Shown: positions 53,756 through 63,021 of the stretch, one piece after another | Numbering within the stretch: position 1 is the first letter of the stretch | Layout of the letters: every line of letters begins with the position of its first letter | Assembly: GCF_004120195.1 (NCBI RefSeq) | Contig: NZ_SCHN01000007.1 | Span: forward strand, 372,001 to 436,000 | Length of the DNA stretch: 64,000 nt | Direction of reading: 5' to 3' | From: Enterovibrio baiacu | GTDB lineage: Bacteria > Pseudomonadota > Gammaproteobacteria > Enterobacterales > Vibrionaceae | Notes under the pieces: generated by a model | Databases searched by the model: none | What the model was told of the DNA's origin: nothing | Seen by the model: only the letters and a program-made list of their open reading frames with translations | Translations under genes and position numbers: made by a program

Positions 53756-55207
53756 ATGGATTCAGCCATCACCAAACAATCAGCTGTCGACACCGAGAAT
53801 GCCTTTCTCGCTACCCCAGCGTCCCGCGCCTATGACCCCGCATATGATCCCCTTGTTGACCAGACGCCGGGAAATGGCCGCGAATATGCCCCGACATATT
53901 GGATTGGTACAGCGGGCCCTGCTCCCGAAGATGATGGCCCAATCACGGGCGACATGGATGTCGATGTTGTGATTGTAGGTTCTGGATTTACTGGCTTGAC
54001 CGCCGCGATTTTTTTGGCTGAAAACTACGGCATTAAAGCCACTGTGCTCGAGGCAAACCGCACCAGTTGGGGTTGCAGTACCCGAAACGGCGGACAAGCT
54101 CAGTGCGCGTCAGGGCGATTAAAGCGCTCGCAATGGATCCAACGCTGGGGTGTCGAAACCGCCATTAAAATGCATGAAGAGTGCATGGATGGCATGGCAA
54201 CCTTTAAATCGCTGATCAAAGACATTGATTGCGATCCTCAGCCGGGCGGCCACTTCTATATCGCGCATCGCAGCAAAGTGATGCCCTCGCTAGAAAAAGA
54301 AGCCAAATTGCTTCGTGATACCTTCAACTATGACGCACAGATCATCGATGCCGACACCCTCAAAAATCAATTCGTCAATGACAGTGAGGCTGCAGGCGCA
54401 ATGCATGAACCAGAAGGCATTGGCGTTCACCCTGCGAAACTCGCGTTCGGCTACTTAAAGAAAGCGCGCGCGTTAGGCGTGAAAGTCCACCCTTCTAGCC
54501 CAGTAATCAGTTGGAAGACTCAGCAAGGTATTCATTACCTCAACACGCCCAACGGCGTGGTAAAAGCGCGATCGGTCGGCTTAGCCACAGGTGGCTACAC
54601 ATCACAGGGCTTGCACACGGAAGTAAAGAACCGCTTACTGCCTATCTTGTCCAATTCCATCGTGACAAGACCGCTGACACCGGCCGAAATTGACGCCTGT
54701 AACTTCAAAACCACCCAAGTGCTGACAGACACACGGGTGCTTCGACACTACTATCGATTGTTACCTGATAACCGCTTACAAATTGGCTCACGCAGTGCAA
54801 TCACCGGGGCTGACGCTCCTCAGAAGCAATACGAGAACAAACTCTATGCCGATATGGTGCGGAAGTTTCCCGCACTGAAAGGCATCACATTGGATTATTC
54901 CTGGTGGGGCTGGGTGGATGTCAGTCATGACATGATGCCAAGAATCGTTCAACCGAACGAAAATGAAAGCATCTACTACGCACTCGGTTACGGCGGCAAT
55001 GGCGTGATGTATTCCGCGCAAGCAGGCAAGCGTTTAGCCCAATGGATTGCAGGCGATAAATCCGAGTTGAACTTACCGATTTTCCAATCTCGACTGCCCT
55101 ATCCCAATGTTCAACAAATCATCGAATCCGAATACCTTGCTCCATTCCGTCGAATGGGTCAGCGGTTTTTATATCGTTGGTATCACTTGAAAGACGAAAT
55201 TATTTAA
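53756..55207 (+). CDS. tauY: FAD-dependent oxidoreductase, probable taurine dehydrogenase large subunit
   Basis: 483 residues from ATG 53756 (AAGGAG 6 nt upstream); an ATG at 53738 adds six residues. DadA/GlpD-like fold: dinucleotide motif 'VVIVGSGFTGLTAA' with GSGFTG at 75-80, 'GCSTRNGGQ' at 106-114, and the C-terminal 'YALGYGGNGVMYSAQAG'. TauXY oxidatively deaminates taurine to sulfoacetaldehyde, passing electrons to a cytochrome or quinone. The neighbours xsc and TRAP genes support this over glycine- or putrescine-oxidase-type relatives. Confidence 0.8.
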   Translation: MDSAITKQSAVDTENAFLATPASRAYDPAYDPLVDQTPGNGREYAPTYWIGTAGPAPEDDGPITGDMDVDVVIVGSGFTGLTAAIFLAENYGIKATVLEANRTSWGCSTRNGGQAQCASGRLKRSQWIQRWGVETAIKMHEECMDGMATFKSLIKDIDCDPQPGGHFYIAHRSKVMPSLEKEAKLLRDTFNYDAQIIDADTLKNQFVNDSEAAGAMHEPEGIGVHPAKLAFGYLKKARALGVKVHPSSPVISWKTQQGIHYLNTPNGVVKARSVGLATGGYTSQGLHTEVKNRLLPILSNSIVTRPLTPAEIDACNFKTTQVLTDTRVLRHYYRLLPDNRLQIGSRSAITGADAPQKQYENKLYADMVRKFPALKGITLDYSWWGWVDVSHDMMPRIVQPNENESIYYALGYGGNGVMYSAQAGKRLAQWIAGDKSELNLPIFQSRLPYPNVQQIIESEYLAPFRRMGQRFLYRWYHLKDEII

Positions 55208-55453
55208 GCCGTAAATCGACGAGAAAAGCACCCGGAATTCGCGACGTATTTTTAGTTATTCCTGATGTTAACCATCAGTTTTTGCGACATTTTTCCATCT
55301 CATTGCGCTAATAACAGTAAAGCCAAAAAGGCCAACTTCAGTGTGGCCAAAAGAGCTGAAACACCCCGAGAAAGTAAGATTCAGGCCGACACATTTCGGA
55401 CTGCAACGCGCTAGAAAATGAAACACATTTCATTCACTCAAGAGGTTGTAATC

Positions 55454-56452
55454 ATGAAACTTATTAGACGCAATGCACTCGCAATCATCTCGACCGTTTG
55501 CGTAGCACTTCTTTCTCCGCAACTCGCGGCGAAGACATTTAAAATGGCATTGGGTGACGCTGCAGGTGGCACCCAATGGGAGCTCGGCGAAACCTTCGCC
55601 AAAACACTCAATGAAAAAACCAACGGTCAGGTGACTGTCGATTTGTTCCCCAACGGGCAACTCGGCACCGAACAAGACACAGTGAACAACGCCGCTATTG
55701 GCTTATTGGATTTCTCTGTATTGGCGATCAACAACGTCACCCCGTTTTCGCCGACAGTCGGCTTACTCACCATGCCTTATGTCATCCAATCAGCAGCAGA
55801 GGCTAAGATGCTCACGCAAGGAGACATCGGCAAGGAGTTGGTGGACAACACCCTGCGTGATGCGGGTGTGCGCATTGTTGGTTGGGCGTATTCTGGTTTT
55901 CGCGTACTGACCAATTCCAAACGTCCCGTCAGAACCCCTGAAGACTTGAAAGGCATGGTCATTCGCGTCCCCCGCAATGAAATCATGATTGCCTCTTATC
56001 AAGCGCTGGGCGTTAACCCAACGCCGATGGCATGGTCTGAAACCTTCACTGGGCTTCAGCAAGGCGTGGTAGACGGCCAAGACAACCCATACATCACCAT
56101 CGCGGCAATGAAATTCAACGAGGTGCAAAAATACGTCACTAACATTCGCTACATCTTCTCCCTTGAACCTCTCATCATTAGCGAAGCCGTTTTCCAAGAG
56201 CAATCTCCCGAGATTCAAAACGCCATTTTGGAAGCAGGCCAAGTCGCCACAGAGCACAGCTATGAGTTCTTACTCGCCACCGAAGACCGCATCAAGAAAG
56301 ACCTTGCGGCCAAAGGCATGGAGATCACAGAGCCTGCAAACAATGAAAAAGAGTGGATAGACAGCATCACAACCGTCGTATGGCCGAAGTTCTACGAGAG
56401 CATTGGCGGTAAAGAAAAGCTGGATAACGCCTTAACCCTGCTAGGCAGATAA
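55454..56452 (+). CDS. tauK: TRAP transporter solute-binding protein, likely taurine (TauK)
   Basis: 332 residues from ATG 55454 (AAGAGG site); the frame begins at 55418. Signal peptide of about 27 residues ending LAAKTF. DctP family: 'NPTPMAWSETFTGLQQGVVDGQDNP' (split here), where the Arg of 'MVIRVPRNEI' binds the acid group of the ligand. The 246-nt gap before it holds a GGCCA/TGGCC hairpin (55330-55348), and a second hairpin follows the gene; these may separate its expression from tauXY and tauLM. Confidence 0.87.
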   Translation: MKLIRRNALAIISTVCVALLSPQLAAKTFKMALGDAAGGTQWELGETFAKTLNEKTNGQVTVDLFPNGQLGTEQDTVNNAAIGLLDFSVLAINNVTPFSPTVGLLTMPYVIQSAAEAKMLTQGDIGKELVDNTLRDAGVRIVGWAYSGFRVLTNSKRPVRTPEDLKGMVIRVPRNEIMIASYQALGVNPTPMAWSETFTGLQQGVVDGQDNPYITIAAMKFNEVQKYVTNIRYIFSLEPLIISEAVFQEQSPEIQNAILEAGQVATEHSYEFLLATEDRIKKDLAAKGMEITEPANNEKEWIDSITTVVWPKFYESIGGKEKLDNALTLLGR

Positions 56453-56466
56453 CCACGTTGGCGAGC

Positions 56467-56491
56467 ATCAGCAGCCAAGTACGCTGCTGAT
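56467..56491 (+). other. Intercistronic hairpin between tauK and tauL
   Basis: ATCAGCAGC (56467-56475), loop CAAGTAC, GCTGCTGAT (56483-56491): perfect 9-bp stem without T-run. Such hairpins often protect the abundant binding-protein mRNA from 3' decay. Confidence 0.6.
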
Positions 56492-56599
56492 ACTGTCACG
56501 GCTGTTCGAGCATGTTATCGACAACTGCTCATGTCTACCTAAACCCGCGCCAACCTCTTGGGGCGGGTCACTATTCATTACTTGAAGTTCGAGAAAGCC

Positions 56600-57166
56600 A
56601 TGTCTGTGATCGTTAAGGTGCGACGCCACCTAAACAGAATCGAGGAATACACCTGTTGTTTGCTGTTGGCCGTGTTTGTCACGCTTCTGTTCTCTCAAAT
56701 CCTGTTACGTCAGTTCTTCCAATATTCGATCCCCTGGGGGGATGAAGTCGCGACATATCTGTTCGTTTGGTTTACCTATTTAGGCGCAGTGGTTGCCGCA
56801 AAAATGTCAGCCCACAATCGCGTGAGTTTTCACTTCAAATTCTTTCCGCCCATCGTGAAAACCGTGTGCGAAACCTTCGCTGACCTCCTATGGATAGCGT
56901 TTAACCTCTACTTTGTGTATCTGAGCTATGACTTCGTTTTCAACAAAATGAACCTGTTCTGGAAGTCACAAACGACGGGGATTCCGATGAAGTATTTCTA
57001 CCTCATTTTGCCGATCGCCTTCTTCCTTATGTCCATTCGCATTCTTTGGAACATGATTGACCGCATCAAAGGCGTTGAACATGACGATCCTGAAGCAGAA
57101 GAAATCAGGAAGCTTCAGCGTGAAAGAAATGAACGCGACGCCAAAGCCGGTGAATCCCACTCATAG
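56600..57166 (+). CDS. tauL: TRAP transporter small permease (TauL, DctQ type)
   Basis: 188 residues from ATG 56600; the longer frame starts at TTG 56558. Four membrane segments. 'QIPWGDEVATYLFVWFTYLGA'-like DctQ signature ('SIPWGDEVATYLFVWF') at about residues 42-57. The C-terminal tail is charged. Partner of the DctM subunit 24 nt downstream. Confidence 0.9.
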   Translation: MSVIVKVRRHLNRIEEYTCCLLLAVFVTLLFSQILLRQFFQYSIPWGDEVATYLFVWFTYLGAVVAAKMSAHNRVSFHFKFFPPIVKTVCETFADLLWIAFNLYFVYLSYDFVFNKMNLFWKSQTTGIPMKYFYLILPIAFFLMSIRILWNMIDRIKGVEHDDPEAEEIRKLQRERNERDAKAGESHS

Positions 57167-57190
57167 CCATAAAACAAGGAGGAAATTGCC

Positions 57191-58531
57191 ATGGAAGCCT
57201 ATTTAACGCTCATTTTATTTGGCGGTTTCTTAGCACTATTGGTACTCGGTGCTCCCATTACCGTGTCATTGGCTGGCGCAGCGATGGCAGCCTATTTGAT
57301 CTTGGATAAAAACCCCATCGCCCTTGTTCAAATTGCCTTTACCTCGGTGGGTAACTTCCCGCTCATGGCTCTGCCATCGTTTGTGCTTGCTGGTGCGCTC
57401 ATGGAAGCGTCTGGTATTTCCAAGCGGCTCGTGGACATTGCCGAAAACATGGCTGGCCCAGTCACTGGTGGCCTTGGGGCTGCAACGGTCTTTGCGTGTC
57501 TGTTCTTCGGCGCTATTTCAGGCTCTGGCCCCGCAACCACCGCCGCCGTAGGCATGTTAATGATCCCTGCCATGGTGAAACGCGAATACGAGCCGAGCTA
57601 TGCCTCTGCCGTCACCGCCGCCAGTGGCGGCTTGGGCATTATTATTCCGCCCTCGATTCCTATCGTCATTTTCGGCATCGCCGCCATGGGTTTAATGGCA
57701 CCGCCAGAGGCCATCGCCTTGCATGGGCAGTTTGATACTGTGTCTATTCCCAAACTCTTTATTGCTGGCGTGATCCCTGGCCTGATCATGGCGTCCACCT
57801 TGCTCATTACCAATTACGTCATCTCAAAAAAACGCGGCTACAAAGGATTGCTCGAAGCATGGTCGACGGATGACATTAACAACTCGCTTCGACGCGGCAT
57901 TTGGTCGATTCTCGCGCCCTTTCTTATCCTGGGCGGCATCTACAGCGGCATATTTACGCCGACAGAATCCGCCGTGGTGGCCATTTTCTATTCGTTGTTT
58001 GTTGGGTTCTGCCTGCACAAGGAATTGACGTTCAAAAACGTGCTGAAATCCCTCACCACCACCACATGGATAACAGGCCGTGTATTACTGATTTTGTTTG
58101 CTGCCACGGTGTTTGGTCGCCTCTTGATCGAACAGCGTATTCCTGTTCATGTGGCCGATGCGCTGCTCAGCGTGACGGACAATATGTATTTGGTGTGGGC
58201 GTTAACCATCATGCTGTTACTGTTTATTGGCATGTTCATGGAAACCCTTGCCGCGATCATGATCATTGTGCCAGTGCTGTTGCCCATCATGTATATGCTT
58301 GGCGCAGACCCAACCCATGTCGGTATCGTGATTGTATGTACGCTTTCAATTGGTTTTGCCACACCGCCCTTAGGGGAGAACATCTTTGTGGCCTCAGGGA
58401 TTGGCGGCTCAACCGTTGAACAAATCACCGCACGTATTCACCCCTTTGTGTTGGCGTCTGTGATTGGTGTGTTCATCATCGCGTTCTTTCCTTCATTGAC
58501 GCTTTGGTTGCCCGCCTTAGTGAGTGGTTAG
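57191..58531 (+). CDS. tauM: TRAP transporter large permease (TauM, DctM type)
   Basis: 446 residues, AAGGAGG site. About twelve membrane segments. DctM hallmarks: 'GAISGSGPATTAAVGMLMIP', 'GIIIPPSIPIVIFG' and 'ATPPLGENIFVASGI'. Sodium-driven uptake of the ligand bound by TauK. Last gene of the locus. Confidence 0.93.
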   Translation: MEAYLTLILFGGFLALLVLGAPITVSLAGAAMAAYLILDKNPIALVQIAFTSVGNFPLMALPSFVLAGALMEASGISKRLVDIAENMAGPVTGGLGAATVFACLFFGAISGSGPATTAAVGMLMIPAMVKREYEPSYASAVTAASGGLGIIIPPSIPIVIFGIAAMGLMAPPEAIALHGQFDTVSIPKLFIAGVIPGLIMASTLLITNYVISKKRGYKGLLEAWSTDDINNSLRRGIWSILAPFLILGGIYSGIFTPTESAVVAIFYSLFVGFCLHKELTFKNVLKSLTTTTWITGRVLLILFAATVFGRLLIEQRIPVHVADALLSVTDNMYLVWALTIMLLLFIGMFMETLAAIMIIVPVLLPIMYMLGADPTHVGIVIVCTLSIGFATPPLGENIFVASGIGGSTVEQITARIHPFVLASVIGVFIIAFFPSLTLWLPALVSG

Positions 58532-58633
58532 GGCACTTTATTAACAGAAAATGGCGTAATGACGTGAAGGTGATGAACATAAGAAAAGATACTGGCAGAA
58601 AGCCGTAAAAAACGCGGGAGTCTGAAATGAAAA

Positions 58634-58658
58634 AAACCAGCACGGTAGGCCAATACCG
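58634..58658. terminator. Hairpin downstream of tauM
   Basis: AAACCAGC-A-CGGTA pairs with TACCG-AC-GCTGGTTT. U-rich tail is better on the minus strand (TTTTTTTCAT), so it may serve the minus-strand lipoprotein gene as well as tauM. The rest of the 58532-58953 gap holds a second AT-rich inverted repeat (ATTTCTTTC/GAAAGAAAT, 58713-58748) and no gene. Confidence 0.55.
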
Positions 58659-58953
58659 ACGCTGGTTTCTCTCGTGTTTTAAGTTGACAACCCGATGGTT
58701 GCCCTCTCATTTATTTCTTTCAGTTGATAGAACCAAACAGAAAGAAATGAAAGTCTTTTGGTTCAGAATCAGTCGGTAAGTGGCGGCCTTGCATTACTGA
58801 CTGATTTTGAACACGGAGCTAATTTAGTACTTGATGAATAGGAAAACTGTGAGGTAAACAGGAAAGTTTCCTTATCTATTATCAGCATGCAAAAAAATGC
58901 GACTCATCTAAAAGGATGGAAACAGGATCACGCCTTTTTTTGTGATGCCGACG

Positions 58954-59352
58954 TCATGCGTTCGCAAAGTTCGTCGCGCATTCCGCTTGGCCGATGGCCA
59001 TAACACGTTGTTCTTTAAGGATACGACGGGTTTCGTTCCATTCTGTGATCACCATTGCGCGATCTTTGCCTCGCCCCATGTCACTGAATAAATATCGATC
59101 AACCGTGTGATTAAAGGCTTCAAGATCCATCTTTTCTTGATAGATGACGCCCATGTATTCAAAGGCGCGTTGTTTTTCTTTACTCGAACCCACGACGGTA
59201 AATCGCTGCAAGGTATCCAGTGCGGCTTCATACTGACACTCAATGATTTGGTGCTCTGCCCCCAACAACTTTGCGTGAACACCGTATGTTGACACGTAAC
59301 TACAGCCAGAGAGCAAGACAGTGGTAACAGCAACAATCTTTAGCGCTTTCAT
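58954..59352 (-). CDS. Small lipoprotein of unknown function
   Basis: 132 residues. Signal peptide with lipobox L-S-G-C (Cys17). The mature part is helical, perhaps two TPR-like helix pairs ('QYEAALDTLQRFTVVG', 'RAFEYMGVIYQEKMDLEAF'). Two further Cys. Family not recognised. Monocistronic, divergent from ldhA across 314 nt in which I see no definite operator. Confidence 0.75.
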   Translation of the reverse strand: MKALKIVAVTTVLLSGCSYVSTYGVHAKLLGAEHQIIECQYEAALDTLQRFTVVGSSKEKQRAFEYMGVIYQEKMDLEAFNHTVDRYLFSDMGRGKDRAMVITEWNETRRILKEQRVMAIGQAECATNFANA

Positions 59353-59666
59353 GCTAAATCCTTTTGTTTATGAAACGCTCGCCATCGCCACGGAAAAGCG
59401 GCAATGTCGAGGCGGCAATAACAAAAATAGCAGCAAATTGCATGCCATATGAAATAGTTGCGGGATAGCACTTCTGTTTAGAACCGCTGTTTAGAACCCC
59501 TCGTTGAAATTGTACAAACATTCATCATGTAGCACGCGTTCTGCCCTTTTCTTTCTTCGTAAGGTTGAAAACGCCTTTTGCTTCGCCCATCTTTCTCGTA
59601 ATGAAACTATTTCCATTCGTCACGACGTAATACTCAGTCGCATTCAAACCCTCAAAGGGAGTCATC

Positions 59667-60656
59667 ATGAAGGTTGCCGTTTTCAGTACCAAGTCTTACG
59701 ACAAACAATCCCTCGACAAATACAACGCCAATTACAAGCACGATCTCACCTATTTCGATTTTCGCCTCACCGCACAAACCGCAAAACTGTTATCAGATTT
59801 TGATGCTATCTGTGCGTTTGTGAATGACGACTTAGACGCAGAGGTGCTCGCGGAATTAGCGACCCACGACGTGAAAGTCATCGCCATGCGATGTGCAGGC
59901 TATGACAAAGTTGACTTAGACGCTGCGAAATCCCTCGGATTGCAAATCGTGCGTGTTCCTGCCTACTCGCCGGAATCCATTGCAGAACATACCTTGGCAT
60001 TAATGTTGAGTTTGAATCGCCATGTTCACCGCGCCTACCAACGCACGCGTGATGCAAACTTCAATCTTGAAGGGTTAACGGGGTTTAATTTCCACGGCAA
60101 AACGGTTGGCGTTGTCGGCACTGGACGCATTGGTGTGGCGACGATCCGTATTCTCAAAGGGCTCGGAATGAATGTGTTGGTTCACGACCCCTTCGAAAAC
60201 CCAGATGCGATTGCATTGGGGGCGAGCTATGTCACCTTGGACGCGCTCTACGCGCAATCAGACGTCATTACGCTTCACTGCCCGCTCATGCGCGAAAACT
60301 ATCACATGCTGGATAAGGACGCCTTTGCGAAAATGAAGGATGGCGTGATGATCATCAACACCAGCCGCGGGGGATTGATCAACTCCCAAGACGCCATCGA
60401 TGCATTAAAAAGTCGCAGAATCGGATCGCTAGGCGTAGACGTGTATGAGAACGAACAAGATCTGTTCTTTGAAGATAAATCGAATGATGTCATTCAAGAT
60501 GATGTGTTCCGCCGTTTGTCTGCGTGCCACAACGTGCTGTTTACAGGACATCAGGCGTTTTTGACGGAAGAAGCATTGGGAAATATTGCTGAAACCACCC
60601 TCTCCAACCTCACGGCGTTTGAACAAGGCGAGCGCACAGGCAATGAGGTGTTCTGA
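59667..60656 (+). CDS. ldhA: D-lactate dehydrogenase (fermentative)
   Basis: 329 residues, AAAGGGAG site. D-2-hydroxyacid dehydrogenase family. 'MKVAVFSTKSYDKQSLDKYN' start, NAD-binding 'VGVVGTGRIGVAT' around 146-158, 'NTSRGGLINSQDAIDALKS' with the catalytic Arg region, and catalytic His in 'FTGHQAFLTEEAL'. Length and sequence match LdhA, which reduces pyruvate to D-lactate during fermentation. Confidence 0.94.
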   Translation: MKVAVFSTKSYDKQSLDKYNANYKHDLTYFDFRLTAQTAKLLSDFDAICAFVNDDLDAEVLAELATHDVKVIAMRCAGYDKVDLDAAKSLGLQIVRVPAYSPESIAEHTLALMLSLNRHVHRAYQRTRDANFNLEGLTGFNFHGKTVGVVGTGRIGVATIRILKGLGMNVLVHDPFENPDAIALGASYVTLDALYAQSDVITLHCPLMRENYHMLDKDAFAKMKDGVMIINTSRGGLINSQDAIDALKSRRIGSLGVDVYENEQDLFFEDKSNDVIQDDVFRRLSACHNVLFTGHQAFLTEEALGNIAETTLSNLTAFEQGERTGNEVF

Positions 60657-60757
60657 TCTCGGGTTGGCGAACAAGGAAAAATGCCGACGGAAAAGGACGT
60701 AAAAATCACCACAACATGCACATTGAACGGGTCATTTTCGCTTCGAGTGCTTGGATG

Positions 60758-60936
60758 TATACCCAAGCAACCTGAAGATGCTAGATATCTGATGGTCTCC
60801 CTTCGGGCGAGTTTACTGACGCTATGCTCGGTGTTGTCCCTTTTTTGAAGGGGCTCACTTCATCGGCAAAAGGACGCCTTGATCATAACGTCAGTAAAGC
60901 TCGCTGAGTTCTGCATCTTCACGTTGTTTGGGTATA
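60758..60936. mobile_element. 179-bp palindromic intergenic element (MITE/REP-like)
   Basis: Terminal inverted repeats of 24 nt with 22 matches: left TATACCCAAGCAACC..., right ...GTTGTTTGGGTATA. Inner arms also pair: GAGTTTACTGACG near 60810 with CGTCAGTAAAGCTC near 60886. No reading frame. Termini like these recur between genes in Vibrionaceae as I recall. A degenerate short copy lies at 13790. Confidence 0.8.
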
Positions 60937-61012
60937 GTGCTATTTGTGCTTTATTAGTTCTGGATATTGCTTACAATAACGCGCTTTTTTATTTTATTTA
61001 CAGGTCATGATT

Positions 61013-61261
61013 ATGAACGACGCTACTTCACAACCAACGCTACCAGATCGCCTATCAGGCAACCCACGCAGCCCACACCACGTTGCTGAGTGCTTTGAAT
61101 ACAACATCGGTATTCTGCTGAACGGCAAAGAGCGTTTCGACGTTGAAGAGTACTGCATCAGCGAAGGTTGGGTGAAGATCCCGTCACCTAAAGCACTAGA
61201 CCGTCGCGGCCAACCGCTTCTGATCACGCTAAAAGGTACTGTTGAAGCGTTTTACAAATAA
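61013..61261 (+). CDS. DUF3297 family protein
   Basis: 82 residues from ATG 61013 (ACAGG upstream); ATG 61007 adds two. 'LPDRLSGNPRSPHH' at the start, 'VEEYCISEGWVKI' and 'ITLKGTVEAFYK' at the end are the blocks of DUF3297 as I recall it. Cytoplasmic, function unknown. It has its own strong terminator. Confidence 0.85.
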   Translation: MNDATSQPTLPDRLSGNPRSPHHVAECFEYNIGILLNGKERFDVEEYCISEGWVKIPSPKALDRRGQPLLITLKGTVEAFYK

Positions 61262-61290
61262 GCCGCATCAACAAGATAACCGTATGAATT

Positions 61291-61326
61291 AAAAAAGGCA
61301 GGAAGTGAACACTTCCTGCCTTTTTG
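61291..61326 (+). terminator. Terminator of the DUF3297 gene
   Basis: AAAAAGGCAGGAAGT (61292-61306), loop GAAC, ACTTCCTGCCTTTTT (61311-61325). The tandem array starts right after the T-run. Confidence 0.93.
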
Positions 61327-61582
61327 TTTTGAGTTTTGAGTTTTGAGTTTTGAGTTTTGAGTTTTGAGTTTTGAGTTTTGAGTTTCGAGTTTCGAGTTTC
61401 GAGTCTCTAGTCTCTAGTCTCTAGTCTCTAGTCTCTAGTCTCTAGTCTCTAGTCTCTAGTCTCTAGTCTCTAGTCTCTAGTCTCGAATCTTACAATCTCG
61501 TATCTTACAATCTCGTAATCTCGTAATCTCGTAATCTCGCAATCTCGCAATCTCGCAATCTCGTAATCTCGTAATCTCGCAA
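61327..61582. repeat. 256-nt composite tandem array of 7-mers and 8-mers
   Basis: In order: 8 copies of TTTTGAG (61327-61382), 3 of TTTCGAG (61383-61403), 11 of TCTCTAG (61404-61480), 2 of a 15-mer TCTCGNATCTTACAA (61481-61510), and 9 of TCTCGTAA/TCTCGCAA (61511-61582). No spacers. It fills the space between the DUF3297 terminator and the stop of the convergent DUF2947 gene. Confidence 0.97.
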
Positions 61583-61594
61583 TCTGCTCGTCGA

Positions 61595-62065
61595 CTACGG
61601 TCTCTTACCCAGCTTCACCACACCATTTTGCTCAAACATCGCCACTTCTTTTTTCTTCTTCGCAATCAACAGCGGCTTGTCATCGTAGAACAGGAAGTTC
61701 TTCCAGTATTTCTTGAACATGCCCCAACGGGTTTCGATGACGTTGTTTTTGTCATAACAAAAATACACAACACCATTGTCTTCCATATTGAAAAACGACG
61801 TCACGCTTTCAGGAAGATCGGTTTCTTCTTCCCAAGGATTCATCCAGTTATCTTCGATTTCCCAAACGCTGCTCATGATCGCCCAATCGCCTTTCCCAAA
61901 ATGATCAGGCGTTGGGCTTTGGTTGCTCACAAAATCGCGCCATGCTTGTGCGCCGCGTTCTTCAGACATGGGCTTAATTTCAGCACGGTCTTCTTCCGCC
62001 ACGGGCATAGATTGGTGAGTAAAAATCCACTTACGTTTGTAGTCTTCAAAGGGTATGTAATTCAT
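61595..62065 (-). CDS. DUF2947 family protein
   Basis: 156 residues from ATG 62065 (GAGAG site); the longer frame to 62119 overlaps torR. 'MNYIPFEDYKRKWIFTHQSMP', split as 'YIPFEDYKRKWIF' and 'HQSMPVAEED', and 'VVYFCYDKNNVIETRWG' match DUF2947 as I remember it. Rich in Trp. Cytoplasmic, function unknown. 25 nt after torR on the same strand, so possibly co-transcribed. Its stop abuts the tandem array. Confidence 0.75.
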   Translation of the reverse strand: MNYIPFEDYKRKWIFTHQSMPVAEEDRAEIKPMSEERGAQAWRDFVSNQSPTPDHFGKGDWAIMSSVWEIEDNWMNPWEEETDLPESVTSFFNMEDNGVVYFCYDKNNVIETRWGMFKKYWKNFLFYDDKPLLIAKKKKEVAMFEQNGVVKLGKRP

Positions 62066-62090
62066 AGTTCTCTCATTGCTTGCAGCGTCA

Positions 62091-62804
62091 TTAGATGCCC
62101 GCAAACATGTATCCTTCACCGTGCACTGTAATAAACACCTGAGGCTTCTTAGGATCTGCTTCTATTTTGTTGCGTAAGCGACGCACTAAGACATCGACAG
62201 TACGGTCATTGGGTGCATCGACACGGTGACTGATCAAATTCAATATGCGTTCTCGACTGAGCACCCGGTTTGGGTTCGCAGTGAACGCGACCAGCATTTC
62301 ATATTCAGCTTTAGTGAGTTTGACGGCATCGGTGCTGCTTGTCAGCGCACGACGGTTAATGTCGAACGTCCAACCACTGAAGGTCATGATTTTATCATCT
62401 TCTTTCTTCAAACTCTCGACATTGGCCACTTTATGGCTACGAGAGATGCGCCAAAGCAAGTTTTTCACGCGAACAAGAAGCTCTCGCAATTCAATGGGTT
62501 TGGTGACGTAGTCATCTGCACCCATTTCTAGCCCGACAATGCGGTCTATGGCGTCAGTACGACTGGTTACCAGAATAATGCCTACATCTGATTGGCTTCT
62601 CAGCTCTCTTGTTAACATCAAGCCGTCAGCACCAGGGAGGTTAATATCTAACAGCACCACATCAACATGGTGCTCTTTCATTATGTTGTGCAGTCCCTTA
62701 TCGTCAGCAGCCTGACTGACCTTATATCCCTGATTCTCGAAGTATCCGCTCACCATAGTGCGGGTTACTACTTCATCATCTACGACCAGAATGTGATAGC
62801 TCAC
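62091..62804 (-). CDS. torR: TorR, TMAO-respiration response regulator
   Basis: 237 residues from GTG 62804 (AGGGGC site, start MSYHILVVDDE); a GTG at 62819 adds five. OmpR family: phosphoacceptor Asp53 in 'VVLLDINLPGADGLMLTREL', then 'VGIILVTSRTDAIDRIVGLEMG' and 'MGADDYVTKPIELRELLVRV' (each segment close to E. coli TorR). C-terminal winged helix. Divergent from torC, as in other gammaproteobacteria. TorS and TorT are not in the window. Confidence 0.92.
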   Translation of the reverse strand: MSYHILVVDDEVVTRTMVSGYFENQGYKVSQAADDKGLHNIMKEHHVDVVLLDINLPGADGLMLTRELRSQSDVGIILVTSRTDAIDRIVGLEMGADDYVTKPIELRELLVRVKNLLWRISRSHKVANVESLKKEDDKIMTFSGWTFDINRRALTSSTDAVKLTKAEYEMLVAFTANPNRVLSRERILNLISHRVDAPNDRTVDVLVRRLRNKIEADPKKPQVFITVHGEGYMFAGI

Positions 62805-62866
62805 GTCGCCCCTGTTCACAAATCGTCACGAAGGTGCGCACTGTACCACCTAAAGTGTCGCTTTTT

Positions 62867-62880
62867 TTGATATTTATCAT
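62867..62880. promoter_or_regulatory. Candidate FNR box upstream of torR
   Basis: TTGATATTTATCAT matches TTGAT-N4-ATCAA at 9 of 10 positions. Located 63 nt upstream of the torR start in the torR-torC intergenic region. Confidence 0.5.
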
Positions 62881-63021
62881 GGTTATTGCATTTATTTATG
62901 ATGAAGGTCACGCGATATTCGTGAGTACGGTCACACGTAAGTTTGCTATTTGTGTCAGATAGCAACATTTTCGGCACTTTTAGAAGCACGTAAACACCAC
63001 GCAACGACTTTTCAAGAATTC

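Noticed and set aside
61327-61582. Tandem array considered as a CRISPR
   Set aside because: Units of 7-8 nt follow one another with no spacers; no cas genes nearby.
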